A DNA stretch of 64,000 nucleotides, from NCBI GenBank assembly GCA_963801715.1, contig CAWDGB010000027.1, positions 62,001 through 126,000 of the forward strand. Direction: 5' to 3'. Below are positions 54,419-63,519 of the stretch, piece by piece. Made by a program: the position numbers and the translations under genes. The notes beneath the pieces are model-generated. The model was given only the letters and a program-made list of their open reading frames with translations, was not told where the DNA came from and ran no database searches. Every line of letters begins with the position of its first letter. The first letter of the stretch is position 1. Source of the DNA: CAVVJA01 sp963801715. Its GTDB lineage: Bacteria; Actinomycetota; Actinomycetes; Mycobacteriales; Jatrophihabitantaceae.

Positions 54419-55718
54419 CTAGCCGGGTGGGGTTCCCTGCTCAGGCTCGTCCTCGCCGGAGTCGCGCGGGGTGTCGGCGGCCGGCGGCAAGGACGGATCC
54501 GTGGGCGCGGCGTCGAGTTCGACCAGCAGATCGGCCCCCACCGTGTCGGCGAACCCCAACGGGTCGTCGAGATCGTCGGCGCTCGGGAGCAGGTCCGGGT
54601 GGGCCCAGATGCCATCCCGGGCGCTCGCTCCATGCTTCTCGGTGACGGCCCACCAGAGCGCCGCAGCCTCTCGCAGCCGCCGGGGACGCAGTTCCAAGCC
54701 GACCAGCGTCGAGAACGTCTGCTCGGCCGGACCACCCGTAGCCCGACGGCGCCGTATTGCTTCCCGCAAGGCGGCCGCGCCGGGCATCCGCTCGCTGGCG
54801 GCGGCGCCGACGACGGTGTCGACCCAGCCTTCGACGAGTGCGAGGAGCGTCTCCAGGCGCCGTAGGGCCGCTTGCTGCTCGGGCGTCTCTTCCGGCTGGA
54901 ACAGGCCACCGGACAGCAGGTTCTGCAAGCTCTCCGGATTCGACGGGTCGATGTCGCCGACTGCCCGCTCGATTGCCGACGGATCGACCTTGATCCCGCG
55001 GGCATAGCTGTCCACCGCGTCGAGTAGTCGCTGTCGCAGCCACGGCACGTGGCCGAACAGCCGCTGGTAGGCCGCTTCGCGTAACGCGAGGTAGAGGCGC
55101 ACCTCGTCAGCCGGTTGGGCCAGGCCGTCGCCGAAGGCTGCGACATTCTGCGGGAGCAGTGCGGCCGTGCCCGGCGGCCCGAGCGGCAGCCCGATGTCGC
55201 TACTGCCCACGACCTCACGAGCCATTCCTGCGATGCCTTGCCCGACCTGCGCACCGAACATCAGGCCACCGAACTGGTGCATCACGTTGCCGAGGGGGCC
55301 GGCCTGGGCCACTGCCTCCTGCGGAAGGGCCGAGGTCATGGCGCTCACCACACGAGCCGCGACCGGATCGCACAGCGCGGCCCAGACCGGCAGCGTCTTC
55401 TCGATCCAGTCGACCCGGCTCCAGGCCTCTGCCGAGCGCACCCCGCTCGGCAGATCGGTCACCGCATCCAACCAGAGGTCGGCGAGTCGCATGGCGTCGC
55501 TGCGCAGCGGCCGTTTCTGCCGCGCTCACCGGACGGTAGTCGCCAGCGATCGCGGAGATCGCCATCTGCCGGGCCAGATCCCAGTTGACCGGGCCGCCGG
55601 ACCACGACAGAAGCTTCTGCAACTCGGCAAACAGCGGGATCTTGCCGGTCACGTCGTCAGAATGCTCCGGCTCGCCATCGCGCGGGCTGAAGCCGAAAGG
55701 AAGGTTGCCGCCACCCAT
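54419..55718 (-). pseudogene. Zinc-dependent metalloprotease/DUF2342 protein (Rv3195-like), single frameshift
   Basis: ATG 55718 begins MGGGNLPFGFSPRDGEP, the typical start of this actinobacterial family. The first frame continues through NWDLARQMAISAIAGDYRPVSAAETAAA. Near 55508 the sequence must shift by one base to SDAMRLADLWLDAVTDLPSGV, which continues to 54419. A single extra base explains it; the joined product is 432 residues, the usual length. Later helices include FGGLMFGAQVGQGIAGMA and GHVPWLRQRLLDAVDSYARG. The family is annotated as F420-biosynthesis-associated or zinc protease, but its role is unproven. A sequencing indel is a real possibility. Confidence 0.82.
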
Positions 55719-55846
55719 ACCTGTCACGGTAGTGATGACGAACAGGCGCCGACCAGCGTGCCGCGAAGCAGCATTCGCCGTTGCGCCGATGGCGAACGTC
55801 ACTCGTGAGGCTCCTCGACGCTCAGGAAGCGCAGAAATCGCCGATA

Positions 55847-55861
55847 TATGGTGCTCCGGTG
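55847..55861 (+). promoter_or_regulatory. -10 box of a leaderless PDZ-Lon gene
   Basis: TATGGT at 55847-55852, six bases, then GTG 55859. This supports GTG 55859 over the ATG-type starts upstream. Confidence 0.5.
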
Positions 55862-56890
55862 AGTCGACGCGTCCGGGCCCTGGTCGTCGCCGGCGTGTTG
55901 TTTCTCGTGCTGTTCTTCGTGGCGCTCTTCATGCCAGTGCCCTATGTGATCCTCGGTCCAGGGCCGACACTGAACACGCTCGGCACGGACGATCACGGGC
56001 GGCAGATCATCGTGATCAAGGGACGTTCCTCGAATCCGACCAGCGGACACCTGAACTTGACGACGGTGGGCATCACGCCGGACCGGGTCACCGCGGTAGA
56101 CGCCCTGGTCGGCTGGCTGCAGGGTGACCGCGTGGTCGTCCCGCGATCGGCGTACTTCCCACCAGGGCAGTCCGAGGAGCAGGTCAACCAACGCGACGCT
56201 CAGCAATTCGTCGACTCGCAGAGCTCCGCCACCGCCGCGGCATTCTGTGAATTGGGGTACCCGCGGGGGCTCGGCGTCGTCGGCATTCTCGACAAATCCG
56301 GCGCTCAGGGAATACTCAAACCGTTCGACGAGATCATCTCCGTCGACGGTCAGGCAATCGCCGACCAGGACGCGTTGGCCAAGCTGCTCGCGACCAAGCA
56401 CCCTGGGCAGACCGTCACAGTGGTGGTTTCGCGGGCCGGCGTCCGCAAGGCCTTCAATATTCAGCTCAGCAAACCGCAGGACAACGGCACCGGTGCGCGG
56501 ATCGGCATCACCGTATCGCCTGGGTGCTTCGCGCCGTTCGAAGTCGATCTCGGCCTGGCCAACCAGATCGGGGGGCCGTCGGCCGGGCTCATGTTCGCGC
56601 TAGGAATCATCGACAAGGTCGGCCCCACCAACCTCACCAGCGGCCGCTTCATCGCCGGCACGGGCGAGATCCGCCCGGATGGCACGGTCGCGCCAATCGG
56701 CGGCATCCAGCTGAAGATGATTGCGGCCCGCCGGGCGGGTGCGACGATCTTCCTGGCCCCATCGGACAACTGCAAAGACGTCTCCGGCGCGATACCGAGC
56801 GGTCTGTCCGTCGTGAAGGTCAGCAACCTGCACCAAGCTGTGCAGGATCTGGGAGCTCTGCAGAAGGGGCAAGCGGTTCCACACTGCTAG
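55859..56890 (+). CDS. PDZ-domain, Lon-type serine protease (Rv3194c-like)
   Basis: The 343-residue protein from GTG 55859 starts VSRRVRALVVAGVLFLVLFF, a signal anchor, so the rest is outside the membrane. A PDZ-like domain (FDEIISVDGQAIADQDALA) is followed by a Lon protease domain with the nucleophile Ser in GGPSAGLMFALG and the general-base Lys in GGIQLKMIAARRAGA. Similar proteins in mycobacteria (Rv3194c) stand before the UPF0182 gene, as here. The stop is 241 bases from the next start, and nothing clear is seen between. Confidence 0.88.
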   Translation: MSRRVRALVVAGVLFLVLFFVALFMPVPYVILGPGPTLNTLGTDDHGRQIIVIKGRSSNPTSGHLNLTTVGITPDRVTAVDALVGWLQGDRVVVPRSAYFPPGQSEEQVNQRDAQQFVDSQSSATAAAFCELGYPRGLGVVGILDKSGAQGILKPFDEIISVDGQAIADQDALAKLLATKHPGQTVTVVVSRAGVRKAFNIQLSKPQDNGTGARIGITVSPGCFAPFEVDLGLANQIGGPSAGLMFALGIIDKVGPTNLTSGRFIAGTGEIRPDGTVAPIGGIQLKMIAARRAGATIFLAPSDNCKDVSGAIPSGLSVVKVSNLHQAVQDLGALQKGQAVPHC

Positions 56891-57131
56891 GGCGTGCGCC
56901 AGGTATTGGCCGCTGGTGGTCTCTTGGAGGGCTCAGCCCCGAGCGTGATTCGAGCCGGAAGCGACGCCTTGCGTGGCCGCCGGCCGCTCGGGCGGAACCC
57001 GCGCTGGAGTCGGTACGTTGAGGGTGCGGGTGAATCGGCGGAGCTCATGGGCGCCGCCGGCCACCAGCGGTCAAGCACGTCCCGCACGTCCATGCGCTGG
57101 GCAACGGGATCACGATCCGAGGAGTCGCCCA

Positions 57132-60065
57132 GTGGCCATGCGGCCGCCCAATCTCCCTTCGTTCGCGCTGTCGCGGCGCGCCAAGATCATCCTGTCAGTG
57201 CTGGCGATCGTGATCGTGGTGCTGATCCTCAGTAACTCGCTCGTGGGTATCTACGTGGACTGGCTGTGGTTCGGCGAGGTCGGCTTCCGCGGCGTTTTCT
57301 CCGCGATCATCGGCACCCGAGCGGTGCTGTTCGCTATCTTCGGGCTGCTCATGGCCGCGATGATCGGCGGCAACATGATTGTGGCGTACGTCCTGCGACC
57401 GCCATTCCGCCCGCTCTCAGCCGAGCAGCAGAACCTCGAGCGTTACCGGGTCGCCCTCGAGCCCCGCAAGCGGCTGGTGCTGATCCTCGTCATGGTCATT
57501 GCCTTCCTCGGCGCCGGCCTGGCCGCACAAGGCAACTGGCGCACTTGGATGCTGTGGCGGTTCGGCGGCAGCTTCGGTGTCAAGGATCCGCAGTTCGGGC
57601 GGGATCTGTCGTTCTTCGCGTGGGACTACCCGGTCTACCGGCTGTTGCTCGGGTTCGGTTTCACCGCGGTGTTCTTCGCCTTGGTGTTCTCGATCGCGGT
57701 GCACTATCTGTACGGCGCGATCCGGCTGCAGACGCCGGGACCGAAGATCACGCTGTCCGCGCGCCGGCACATCACGATCTTGATCTTCCTCTTCATCGTC
57801 TTCAAGGCCCTCGCTTACTGGTTGGACCGCTACGGGCTCGTGTACTCGGATCGCGGCCGGGTAACCGGCGCGTCCTATACCGACGTCAACGCGTCCCTGC
57901 CAGCCAAGACGATTCTATTTTGGATTGCGGTCATCATCGCCGTCGCCGTGCTCGCCAGCATGTGGCTCAAGAGTGCGCGGCTACCGGCGATCGGTTTCGG
58001 TGTGCTCCTCATCCTGAGCATCCTGATCAGCGGGATCTATCCCGCGGCCGTGCAGCAGTTCTCCGTCAAGCCGAACGCCAGCGACAAGGAAAAGCCCTAT
58101 ATTTCCCGAAATATTCAGGCGACGCGAGACGCCTACGGGATCCAGACGGCGGCGGCCGGCGGCGCCGGAACCGTCACCTACGTCAACAACTACTCGAAAT
58201 CCGCGACGCCCGCCGAGAAGACCGCGCTCAGCGAGGCCAACACCACCATCTCCAACATCCGGATCCTCGATCCGAACATCGTTGAGCCGACTTTTACCCA
58301 GCAGCAGCAGATCAAGAACCAGTACGGCTTTCCCGACAAGCTCGATATCGACCGGTACACCGTTGACGGTGCGACTAGGGACTACGTCGTCGCGGTGCGC
58401 GAACTGAAGGCAGACAACCTCCGGGGCGATCAGACGAACTGGATCAACCAGCACACCGTCTATACCCACGGCTACGGCTTCGTCGCCGCTAAGGCGAACG
58501 AAAGTGTCAACACCAAGGATGATTTCGCTGAGGGCGGCATTCCCGACACCGGCTTTCTCAAGATCACCACGCCGCAGGTGTATTTCGGCGAGTTGAGCAC
58601 CGATTACTCCATCGTCGGCGCCTCAGGGAGCCGTGAGTACGACGGCAGTGACTCCACCAGCCACTACGAGGGCAAGGGGGGCGTCCCACTCGGCAGCTTC
58701 TTCACCCGCCTCGCCCTCGCCGTCGATTACAAGCAGACCAACTTCCTCCTGAATGATGCCGTGAGCGCGAAGGGCGCGAAGATCATCTTCAACAAGGACC
58801 CGCGGCAGAGGGTCCTCAAGGTTGCACCTTTCCTCAAGGTCGACGGCGACCCGTATCCCATCGTCGTCAACGGCCGAATCGTGTGGATGGTCGACGGTTA
58901 CACAACGATGGCGAATTACCCCTACTCGGAGCGCCAGTCGCTGTCCAGCCTCACGACCGACTCGTTGACGACGACGAACCGAACCGCCACCCAGCCGGAC
59001 AGCGATATCAACTACATCCGCAACTCGGTCAAGGCAACGGTGGACGCCTACGACGGCACGATTCACCTCTACCAGTGGGGCCCGAAGGATCCCGTGCTGG
59101 AGGCTTGGAAGAAGGCATTTCCCAACCTGATCCAGCCAGAGACCGCTATGCCGCAGGACGTGCGTGATCACGTGCGGTACCCGGAGGATCTGTTCGAGGT
59201 CCAGCGAGCACTGCTCGCCAAGTACCACGTCGACGACCCGGTGACCTTCTACAACGTGCGCGACCAGTGGACGGTGCCGACTGACCCGACCGCGGCCAGC
59301 GGTGACCAGCCGCCCTACTACCTCGTTGCCGACAAGCCGCTGGGAAACGGCACGACATCGGAGTTCCAGCTGACCTCGCCAATGAAGGTCAACAACCGTG
59401 ACAACCTGGCGGCCTACATCACGGTCGACAGCGATGCCGGCGCCGATTACGGGAAGATGACGGTCTTCCGGCTGCCCACCGATTCGGCGATCCAAGGACC
59501 GACCCAGGTCTTCAACCGGTTCAGCTCGGAGCCGGCGATCTCGAAGGACATCTCTCTGCTCAATCAGGGCGGGTCACAGGTCCTGCACGGCAACTTGCTC
59601 ACCCTGCCGGTAGGCAACCAGTTCCTTTATGTGGAGCCGTTATACGTCGCCCGGGCCGGGGGAGGATTCCCGCTGCTACAAGCGATTCTCGTCGCCTACG
59701 GTGACCAACTCGGGTATGGCTCGAGCGTGACCGACGCCTTGACCCACCTCAGTCCGGTCGGCCAGGTGCCACCGCTGCGAAGCGCCTCGCCGGGTGGCGC
59801 GGTGCCAACCCCGTCCGCAACGCCAACACCGACCAGACCGCGCGCCTCGCCGCCGCCGTCGACCGCCTCCCCGCCGGCGTCGGGGGGTGCGGACGTCGTG
59901 CTCAAACAGCTGGACGCTGCCTTCACCGAGCTGCAGAACGCTTACAAGAGCGGCGATCTCGCGAGGATCGGTGAGGCCCAAGCGGCGGTCCAGCGCCTCA
60001 CCAAGGAATATCTCGCCCTGCGTGGCCCGACGACCGCCGCGCCGACGCCATCCCCGACAAGGTGA
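57132..60065 (+). CDS. UPF0182 family large membrane protein (Rv3193c-like)
   Basis: GTG 57132 (GGAG eight bases before) gives 977 residues; starting the frame earlier would add unlikely Arg-rich sequence. The first 300 residues have seven or so hydrophobic spans (from ILSVLAIVIVVLILSNSLVG) and the family's YVDWLWFGEVGF. A large outer domain of beta and turn structure follows (NYSKSATPAEK, VRYPEDLFEVQRALLAKYH, QLTSPMKVNNRDNLAAYI). A Pro/Thr linker and a short coiled coil end it (LKQLDAAFTELQNAYKSG). The function is unknown, though the family is one of the most conserved in Actinobacteria. Confidence 0.92.
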   Translation: MAMRPPNLPSFALSRRAKIILSVLAIVIVVLILSNSLVGIYVDWLWFGEVGFRGVFSAIIGTRAVLFAIFGLLMAAMIGGNMIVAYVLRPPFRPLSAEQQNLERYRVALEPRKRLVLILVMVIAFLGAGLAAQGNWRTWMLWRFGGSFGVKDPQFGRDLSFFAWDYPVYRLLLGFGFTAVFFALVFSIAVHYLYGAIRLQTPGPKITLSARRHITILIFLFIVFKALAYWLDRYGLVYSDRGRVTGASYTDVNASLPAKTILFWIAVIIAVAVLASMWLKSARLPAIGFGVLLILSILISGIYPAAVQQFSVKPNASDKEKPYISRNIQATRDAYGIQTAAAGGAGTVTYVNNYSKSATPAEKTALSEANTTISNIRILDPNIVEPTFTQQQQIKNQYGFPDKLDIDRYTVDGATRDYVVAVRELKADNLRGDQTNWINQHTVYTHGYGFVAAKANESVNTKDDFAEGGIPDTGFLKITTPQVYFGELSTDYSIVGASGSREYDGSDSTSHYEGKGGVPLGSFFTRLALAVDYKQTNFLLNDAVSAKGAKIIFNKDPRQRVLKVAPFLKVDGDPYPIVVNGRIVWMVDGYTTMANYPYSERQSLSSLTTDSLTTTNRTATQPDSDINYIRNSVKATVDAYDGTIHLYQWGPKDPVLEAWKKAFPNLIQPETAMPQDVRDHVRYPEDLFEVQRALLAKYHVDDPVTFYNVRDQWTVPTDPTAASGDQPPYYLVADKPLGNGTTSEFQLTSPMKVNNRDNLAAYITVDSDAGADYGKMTVFRLPTDSAIQGPTQVFNRFSSEPAISKDISLLNQGGSQVLHGNLLTLPVGNQFLYVEPLYVARAGGGFPLLQAILVAYGDQLGYGSSVTDALTHLSPVGQVPPLRSASPGGAVPTPSATPTPTRPRASPPPSTASPPASGGADVVLKQLDAAFTELQNAYKSGDLARIGEAQAAVQRLTKEYLALRGPTTAAPTPSPTR

Positions 60066-60116
60066 TCTGAACGCCGCCGGGTCGGCGACCGTGGGCCGCA
60101 CGCCGCCGCCCGCAGC

Positions 60117-60146
60117 TTGGCGTGGGTCGATCGGCCCGGCTAGACT
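60117..60146 (+). promoter_or_regulatory. Promoter of the initiator tRNA gene
   Basis: TTGGCG (60117-60122), 18-base spacer, TAGACT (60141-60146), thirteen bases before the tRNA. This is a good match to a vegetative promoter. Confidence 0.5.
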
Positions 60147-60158
60147 TGCTGGCACCGA

Positions 60159-60235
60159 CGCGGGGTGGAGCAGCTCGGTAGCTCGCTGGGCTCATAACCC
60201 AGAGGTCGCAGGTTCAAATCCTGCCCCCGCTACCA
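60159..60235 (+). tRNA. Initiator tRNA-fMet (CAT anticodon)
   Basis: 77 bases including an encoded CCA. Anticodon loop CTCATAA; the anticodon stem ends GGG/CCC (CTGGG...CCCAG), the initiator's three G-C pairs. Base 1 (C) faces T at 72, an unpaired 1-72 position as required for formylation. The D arm is GAGC/GCTC and the T arm GCAGG-TTCAAAT-CCTGC. It matches the mycobacterial initiator tRNA as I recall it. The sequence just downstream looks like a decayed integrated element. Confidence 0.96.
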
Positions 60236-60237
60236 GG

Positions 60238-60277
60238 ACAAAAGGTCTCGAATCTTGACAGATTCGAGGCCTTTTGT
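60238..60277 (+). terminator. 17-base-pair hairpin after the initiator tRNA
   Basis: ACAAAAGGTCTCGAATC (60238-60254) pairs with GATTCGAGGCCTTTTGT (60261-60277), one G-U pair, loop TTGACA. It starts three bases after the tRNA CCA and ends in a short T-run, so it fits a bidirectional terminator. Confidence 0.7.
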
Positions 60278-60287
60278 AGGTTTGACG

Positions 60288-60573
60288 TTAAGATTCCGGC
60301 TGGGTGTAGATCACCGGCCCGGGCGCGTCGAGGATCATCGGGATAGCGAGGTGCAAACCTTTGCCGGACCGGGGCGGCCCGAGGATGATCATCGAGTCGG
60401 CCGGCATGGCTCGCGGCCACCCACAGCGCGACCGCGACGGCGGCCTGGTCCGGTGGGGGGATCACGTATCGGCTTATGGCGGAGAGGACCTCCGTCCGGT
60501 TCGACCCAACGGCTGCGTGCGGATCGCTCGGCGCCGCGCCGGAGGAAGCCACTCGGGAGGTTGGCGTGGCCAT
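60288..60573 (-). pseudogene. Fragment of a VirD4/TraG-like conjugation coupling ATPase
   Basis: Two frames join into a recognisable piece. From ATG 60573 the first frame reads RTEVLSAISRYVIPPPDQAAVAVALWVAASH. Near 60403 another frame continues as ADSMIILGPPRSGKGLHLAIPMILDAPGPV, with the P-loop GPPRSGKG of type IV coupling proteins, then stops at 60288-60290 where several hundred residues should follow. The full protein would be over 500 residues, so this is a truncated and frameshifted remnant. Its place beside a tRNA gene suggests a decayed integrative conjugative element. Confidence 0.6.
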
Positions 60574-60689
60574 CGCTCACGCCGTGCTGTCCGGCGCCGC
60601 CAGCCTGCTAGGGCAGCCGTACTGCGAGAACGACCACAGTCCTAGCGGCGGCACCAGGCCTGCTGACGCACGCTCGTGCAGCCGAACCC

Positions 60690-60785
60690 GTTATCAAGTC
60701 TGAGCTGACTCTTTGCTCGCATATTGCTAATTATCAGCTTGCCTATGGCTAGCTCTCAGTCCAACTGTTTAATTTATGTGAATAC
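60690..60785. other. AT-rich patch
   Basis: About 95 bases with many A/T runs (ATTGCTAATTATC, TGTTTAATTTATGTG), strikingly unlike the surrounding 65-70% GC. Candidate promoter or foreign DNA; no gene is seen inside. Confidence 0.4.
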
Positions 60786-60991
60786 GACAGATGTGGGCGG
60801 GCGCAGCAGCGCCGATCACGCCGCCCGCGCACCCCTCCAACTTGGCGCTGGCAGAGGCCAGCGTTTTGTCCTGCCACCGAAGGGCAACGGCCCATGTCCA
60901 CCACGAAACCCGTCTACTCGCCACCGCGGCGGTCGTACTCTCGGCAGCAGTTCTCGGCGCTGCGGCTACGCGGGATGCCGGGTGCGGCGCC

Positions 60992-61078
60992 ATGACAGAC
61001 CGCACAATTCCCGTGATCTTCTGGACAGTGATGGGCGGGCTCCTCGTAAGCCTCCTCGTCCTCGTCCTCGCATCGTGA
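60992..61078 (+). CDS. Tiny single-span membrane peptide (28 aa), candidate
   Basis: ATG 60992 gives MTDRTIPVIFWTVMGGLLVS and eight further residues ending VLAS: one membrane span and almost nothing else. It overlaps the next small ORF by GTGA. No ribosome site is clear. It lies in the decayed region and may not be expressed. Confidence 0.35.
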   Translation: MTDRTIPVIFWTVMGGLLVSLLVLVLAS

Positions 61079-61245
61079 AAGGGACAGCAGCGACGGGACT
61101 TAGCTGGAAGAAGTGCGAGATCTGCGGCACCAAGGGGTACTGGAACCAGATGGCCAGCAAGACGAAGTGAAACGGAAATCATCGGTGGTACCACGCCGAG
61201 TGCGTGGCTGCCCAGGCGGCGGCAAAGGGCAAGCGCAAGGGCTGA
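61075..61245 (+). pseudogene. Small zinc-finger-like ORF interrupted by an in-frame TGA
   Basis: GTG 61075 opens a frame reading GLSWKKCEICGTKGYWNQMA to a TGA at 61168-61170. The same frame continues as NGNHRWYHAECVAAQAAAKG to a second stop at 61243-61245. Together CxxC and HxxC spacing make a convincing small zinc-binding protein of 56 codons, so the TGA looks like a point mutation (CGA to TGA would fit). Phage or mobile-element proteins of this size are common. It starts within four bases of the small membrane peptide's stop. Confidence 0.5.
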
Positions 61246-61935
61246 TGCCCAAGCCAGAGCCGTTCGTCCAGCCGCGAGCCGAGCACCCGGACATTGACCT
61301 GCTGGTCTGGGATTGTTTTCGATCTCGATCGATGATCGGTTCTCAGCAACGGCGCACGGAGAGGCGACACTAAGCCTCTCGGTGCGGCAACGGCTCGCCC
61401 AGTGCTGAGTTCGGCAGCATAGCTCCCCGGGACTTCGCAGCGGCAGACGATCGCCTGGCGTCGGTGATTGTGACCGGCTCGGTATCCGTGCTCGCGGTCG
61501 CGGGAACGATCAGCAACGGCGTCCTTGACCGCAGGGCACGTGCCGCCGAGGCCCCTACCGCGCGGAGCCAAGACCGCGGCCGACTGGCGGACGATCCGCA
61601 GACGGCGACAATTGGCGCGTCGGGTGATCGCGTCAGCCTGCCTCGCTCTGATTGAAGCAAGCGCGCCATTAGCGATCAGAATTGCCAGGATCAGGGCCGA
61701 AGCACCGAGCGTCGCTGGCCGGCGCGTGGCGCTGATTCCTCGGCGTCGCCCTCCGCGAGCGCCTTATTCAGTGTCGTCTCGATCCAGTTGCTACCACGGC
61801 CATGCTGGGTTGTCCCTCTACCCCTGCGCGTTGCGCTCGCGGCCGCGCTCCAGGAGCACGACTACTTGCGCATTGAGGGATCTGCGTTCGTGTTCAACGC
61901 TTCGGCGACCGCCAGCTCGTCGTCCCGGCTGGCAA
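61246..61935. other. 690-base stretch without a recognisable gene
   Basis: Short frames are open (for example 61464-61655 from GTG, with a hydrophobic start VIVTGSVSVLAVAGT), but none has a ribosome site and protein-like composition together. It is probably decayed sequence of the same element as the coupling-protein fragment. Confidence 0.4.
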
Positions 61936-63519
61936 TCAATTGCCGTGCCAGTAGTCCCGGGCTTTCTCCCAGGCGACCCGGCTGGCGATCCGCCCGGTGG
62001 CGCGCGCGTCCAGGTCGCCCTGCTCGAAGTGAATGCCCCCGTAGCGGCGTGAGACGCCTGCCTGGTTGGCCGCCTCCGAGAAGGTCGCCCAAGAGAGCGT
62101 CAGATCGCTCGCCGGCACCGCCGCGGGCTCGACGCGTGAACTGCCTGCCGGGAGTGTTACCGAGGCGCCGAAGCGGTCGTTGCGCGTAAAGAGCCTCAGG
62201 ATCTCGGCGCCGGCGGCACTGAAGTTGCTGTGCCCGGAGGAGTATTCGGGGAAGGGAGGGGTTGGGAAGGTTGTCGGCTGGTAGGGAATCCAGGCGGCGC
62301 CATCGATCAGCTTCGTGCCCTGGTAGGGGCCGGCCCAGGCTCTGACCGGCCGACCGCCAAAGAGCATGCGGATGGCGGTGATCGGTCGGACGGAGTCGAA
62401 GGCCCGCTTGTTGTCCCAGGCGCAGCAGCCAGCATCGGAGACTGCGTTGGTGAGCGCGAAGAAGAGCTTAACGTCCCGCTCGATCCCGTGCTCGTCAACA
62501 CCGTGGTGGTCGCGGCGGGAGACGGACTGCGCGAACAGGTTCCAGTGCCCGGGCGGAAGCTCGGAGTGGGGGCCATCCGCCCAGTACTCGGCGATCATCT
62601 TCTGCTCGTCGGTGAGCCCTGCACTGAGGTCGAGCAGAGCCTGCGCCTGGGCGCGGTAGTCCGCCGATCCGTACCTGGCCGGCCCGTCCGCTGAGCGCAG
62701 CGAGCCGGGGCTGAGGGCGAACGGGGCGACCTGCTGCCACTGGGCGCCGACGAACCCCTGCGCGACTGCGTTGCCGCTGCCGTCGACGTAGCGCAGCGGC
62801 TGCCATGTGCTGGGGTCGTGGACGGTCGTCGGATCAAACGGGAAGCGGATGTCCATCGGGGCATTCGCGGGTGTGTAACCCGTGTAGTCGGAGTAGGGGA
62901 CGCCGGGGATGCCGCCCGGCTGGTCACCGAGTTGGTTGGCCCCATCGCGGTGGCGGAAGTCGAGCACGGCCCGGGCGGCGACGTTGCCGACCCCCGTCGG
63001 CGTCGAGGTATCGGTCGACAGGTCGCCGGGGTCGTAGCCGAGGGTCTGCATCAGGGGATCGAAGACGGACGAGATGCTGCCCGGGAACAGGTCGCAGGCC
63101 GCCCGGTAGGCTGCACAGCTGATCGCCTGCTGGATATTCGGGAGCGTGCGTTCGGCGGGTGGCAGGCGCAGCGACCCGCCGAGGCGGGTGCCGACCGCCT
63201 TGTGGTCGTAGGCGGCCCAGGCGTCGTAGATGCAGGTGTGCCCGATCGCGAGCGCTCGGGCGACCATCGGCGGGCCCAGCTTCGAGCCGCGCACCCCCTC
63301 CAGCAACGCCTCGTTCCACGAAACGACGACGCTGTCGCCCGACCTGGTCGATCCGACCCGGCGGGCGGCGGAGCCCGTCTGGGAAAGCCCTGGCAGCAGG
63401 AGGAGCGCACCGCCCACTCCGGCGGCGGCGGCGAGGAAGTGTCGGCGAGACAGGCCGACGTCTGACAGCGAAGCACGCGGATGTCCGTGGGTTGCCGGCT
63501 GTTCGTGGTGACGCGTCAT
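61936..63519 (-). CDS. Vanadium-dependent haloperoxidase (PAP2-related), Tat-exported
   Basis: ATG 63519 gives 527 residues with a twin-arginine signal (SRRHFLAAAAGVGGALLLL, about residues 24-45). Vanadate-site motifs are present: DNKRAFDSVRPITAIR (Lys and Arg), PEYSSGHSNFSAAGA (the SGHS loop) and SRRYGGIHFEQGD (Arg and catalytic His). Such enzymes use vanadate and H2O2 to oxidise halides; some relatives act only as phosphatases. Which activity holds here is not visible. It is 84 bases downstream of a secreted-protein gene on the same strand and probably in operon with it. It lies next to the decayed element, so transfer is possible. Confidence 0.85.
   Translation of the reverse strand: MTRHHEQPATHGHPRASLSDVGLSRRHFLAAAAGVGGALLLLPGLSQTGSAARRVGSTRSGDSVVVSWNEALLEGVRGSKLGPPMVARALAIGHTCIYDAWAAYDHKAVGTRLGGSLRLPPAERTLPNIQQAISCAAYRAACDLFPGSISSVFDPLMQTLGYDPGDLSTDTSTPTGVGNVAARAVLDFRHRDGANQLGDQPGGIPGVPYSDYTGYTPANAPMDIRFPFDPTTVHDPSTWQPLRYVDGSGNAVAQGFVGAQWQQVAPFALSPGSLRSADGPARYGSADYRAQAQALLDLSAGLTDEQKMIAEYWADGPHSELPPGHWNLFAQSVSRRDHHGVDEHGIERDVKLFFALTNAVSDAGCCAWDNKRAFDSVRPITAIRMLFGGRPVRAWAGPYQGTKLIDGAAWIPYQPTTFPTPPFPEYSSGHSNFSAAGAEILRLFTRNDRFGASVTLPAGSSRVEPAAVPASDLTLSWATFSEAANQAGVSRRYGGIHFEQGDLDARATGRIASRVAWEKARDYWHGN

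Noticed and set aside
53986..55254. 422-residue minus-strand frame over the metallopeptidase and Rv3195-like genes
   Set aside because: Arg/Ser/Pro-rich and antisense or out of frame to both, so a high-GC shadow.
56973..57131. Longer N-terminus for UPF0182
   Set aside because: The added 53 residues are Arg-rich and unlike the family start; GTG 57132 has GGAG and matches the mycobacterial beginning.
60238..60277. Attachment-site core
   Set aside because: It is a near-perfect hairpin ending in a T-run after the tRNA, better explained as a terminator; no second copy was found in the window.
60476..60703. 75-residue plus-strand frame opposite the coupling-protein fragment
   Set aside because: No homology is recognised, and the minus strand carries a clear P-loop.
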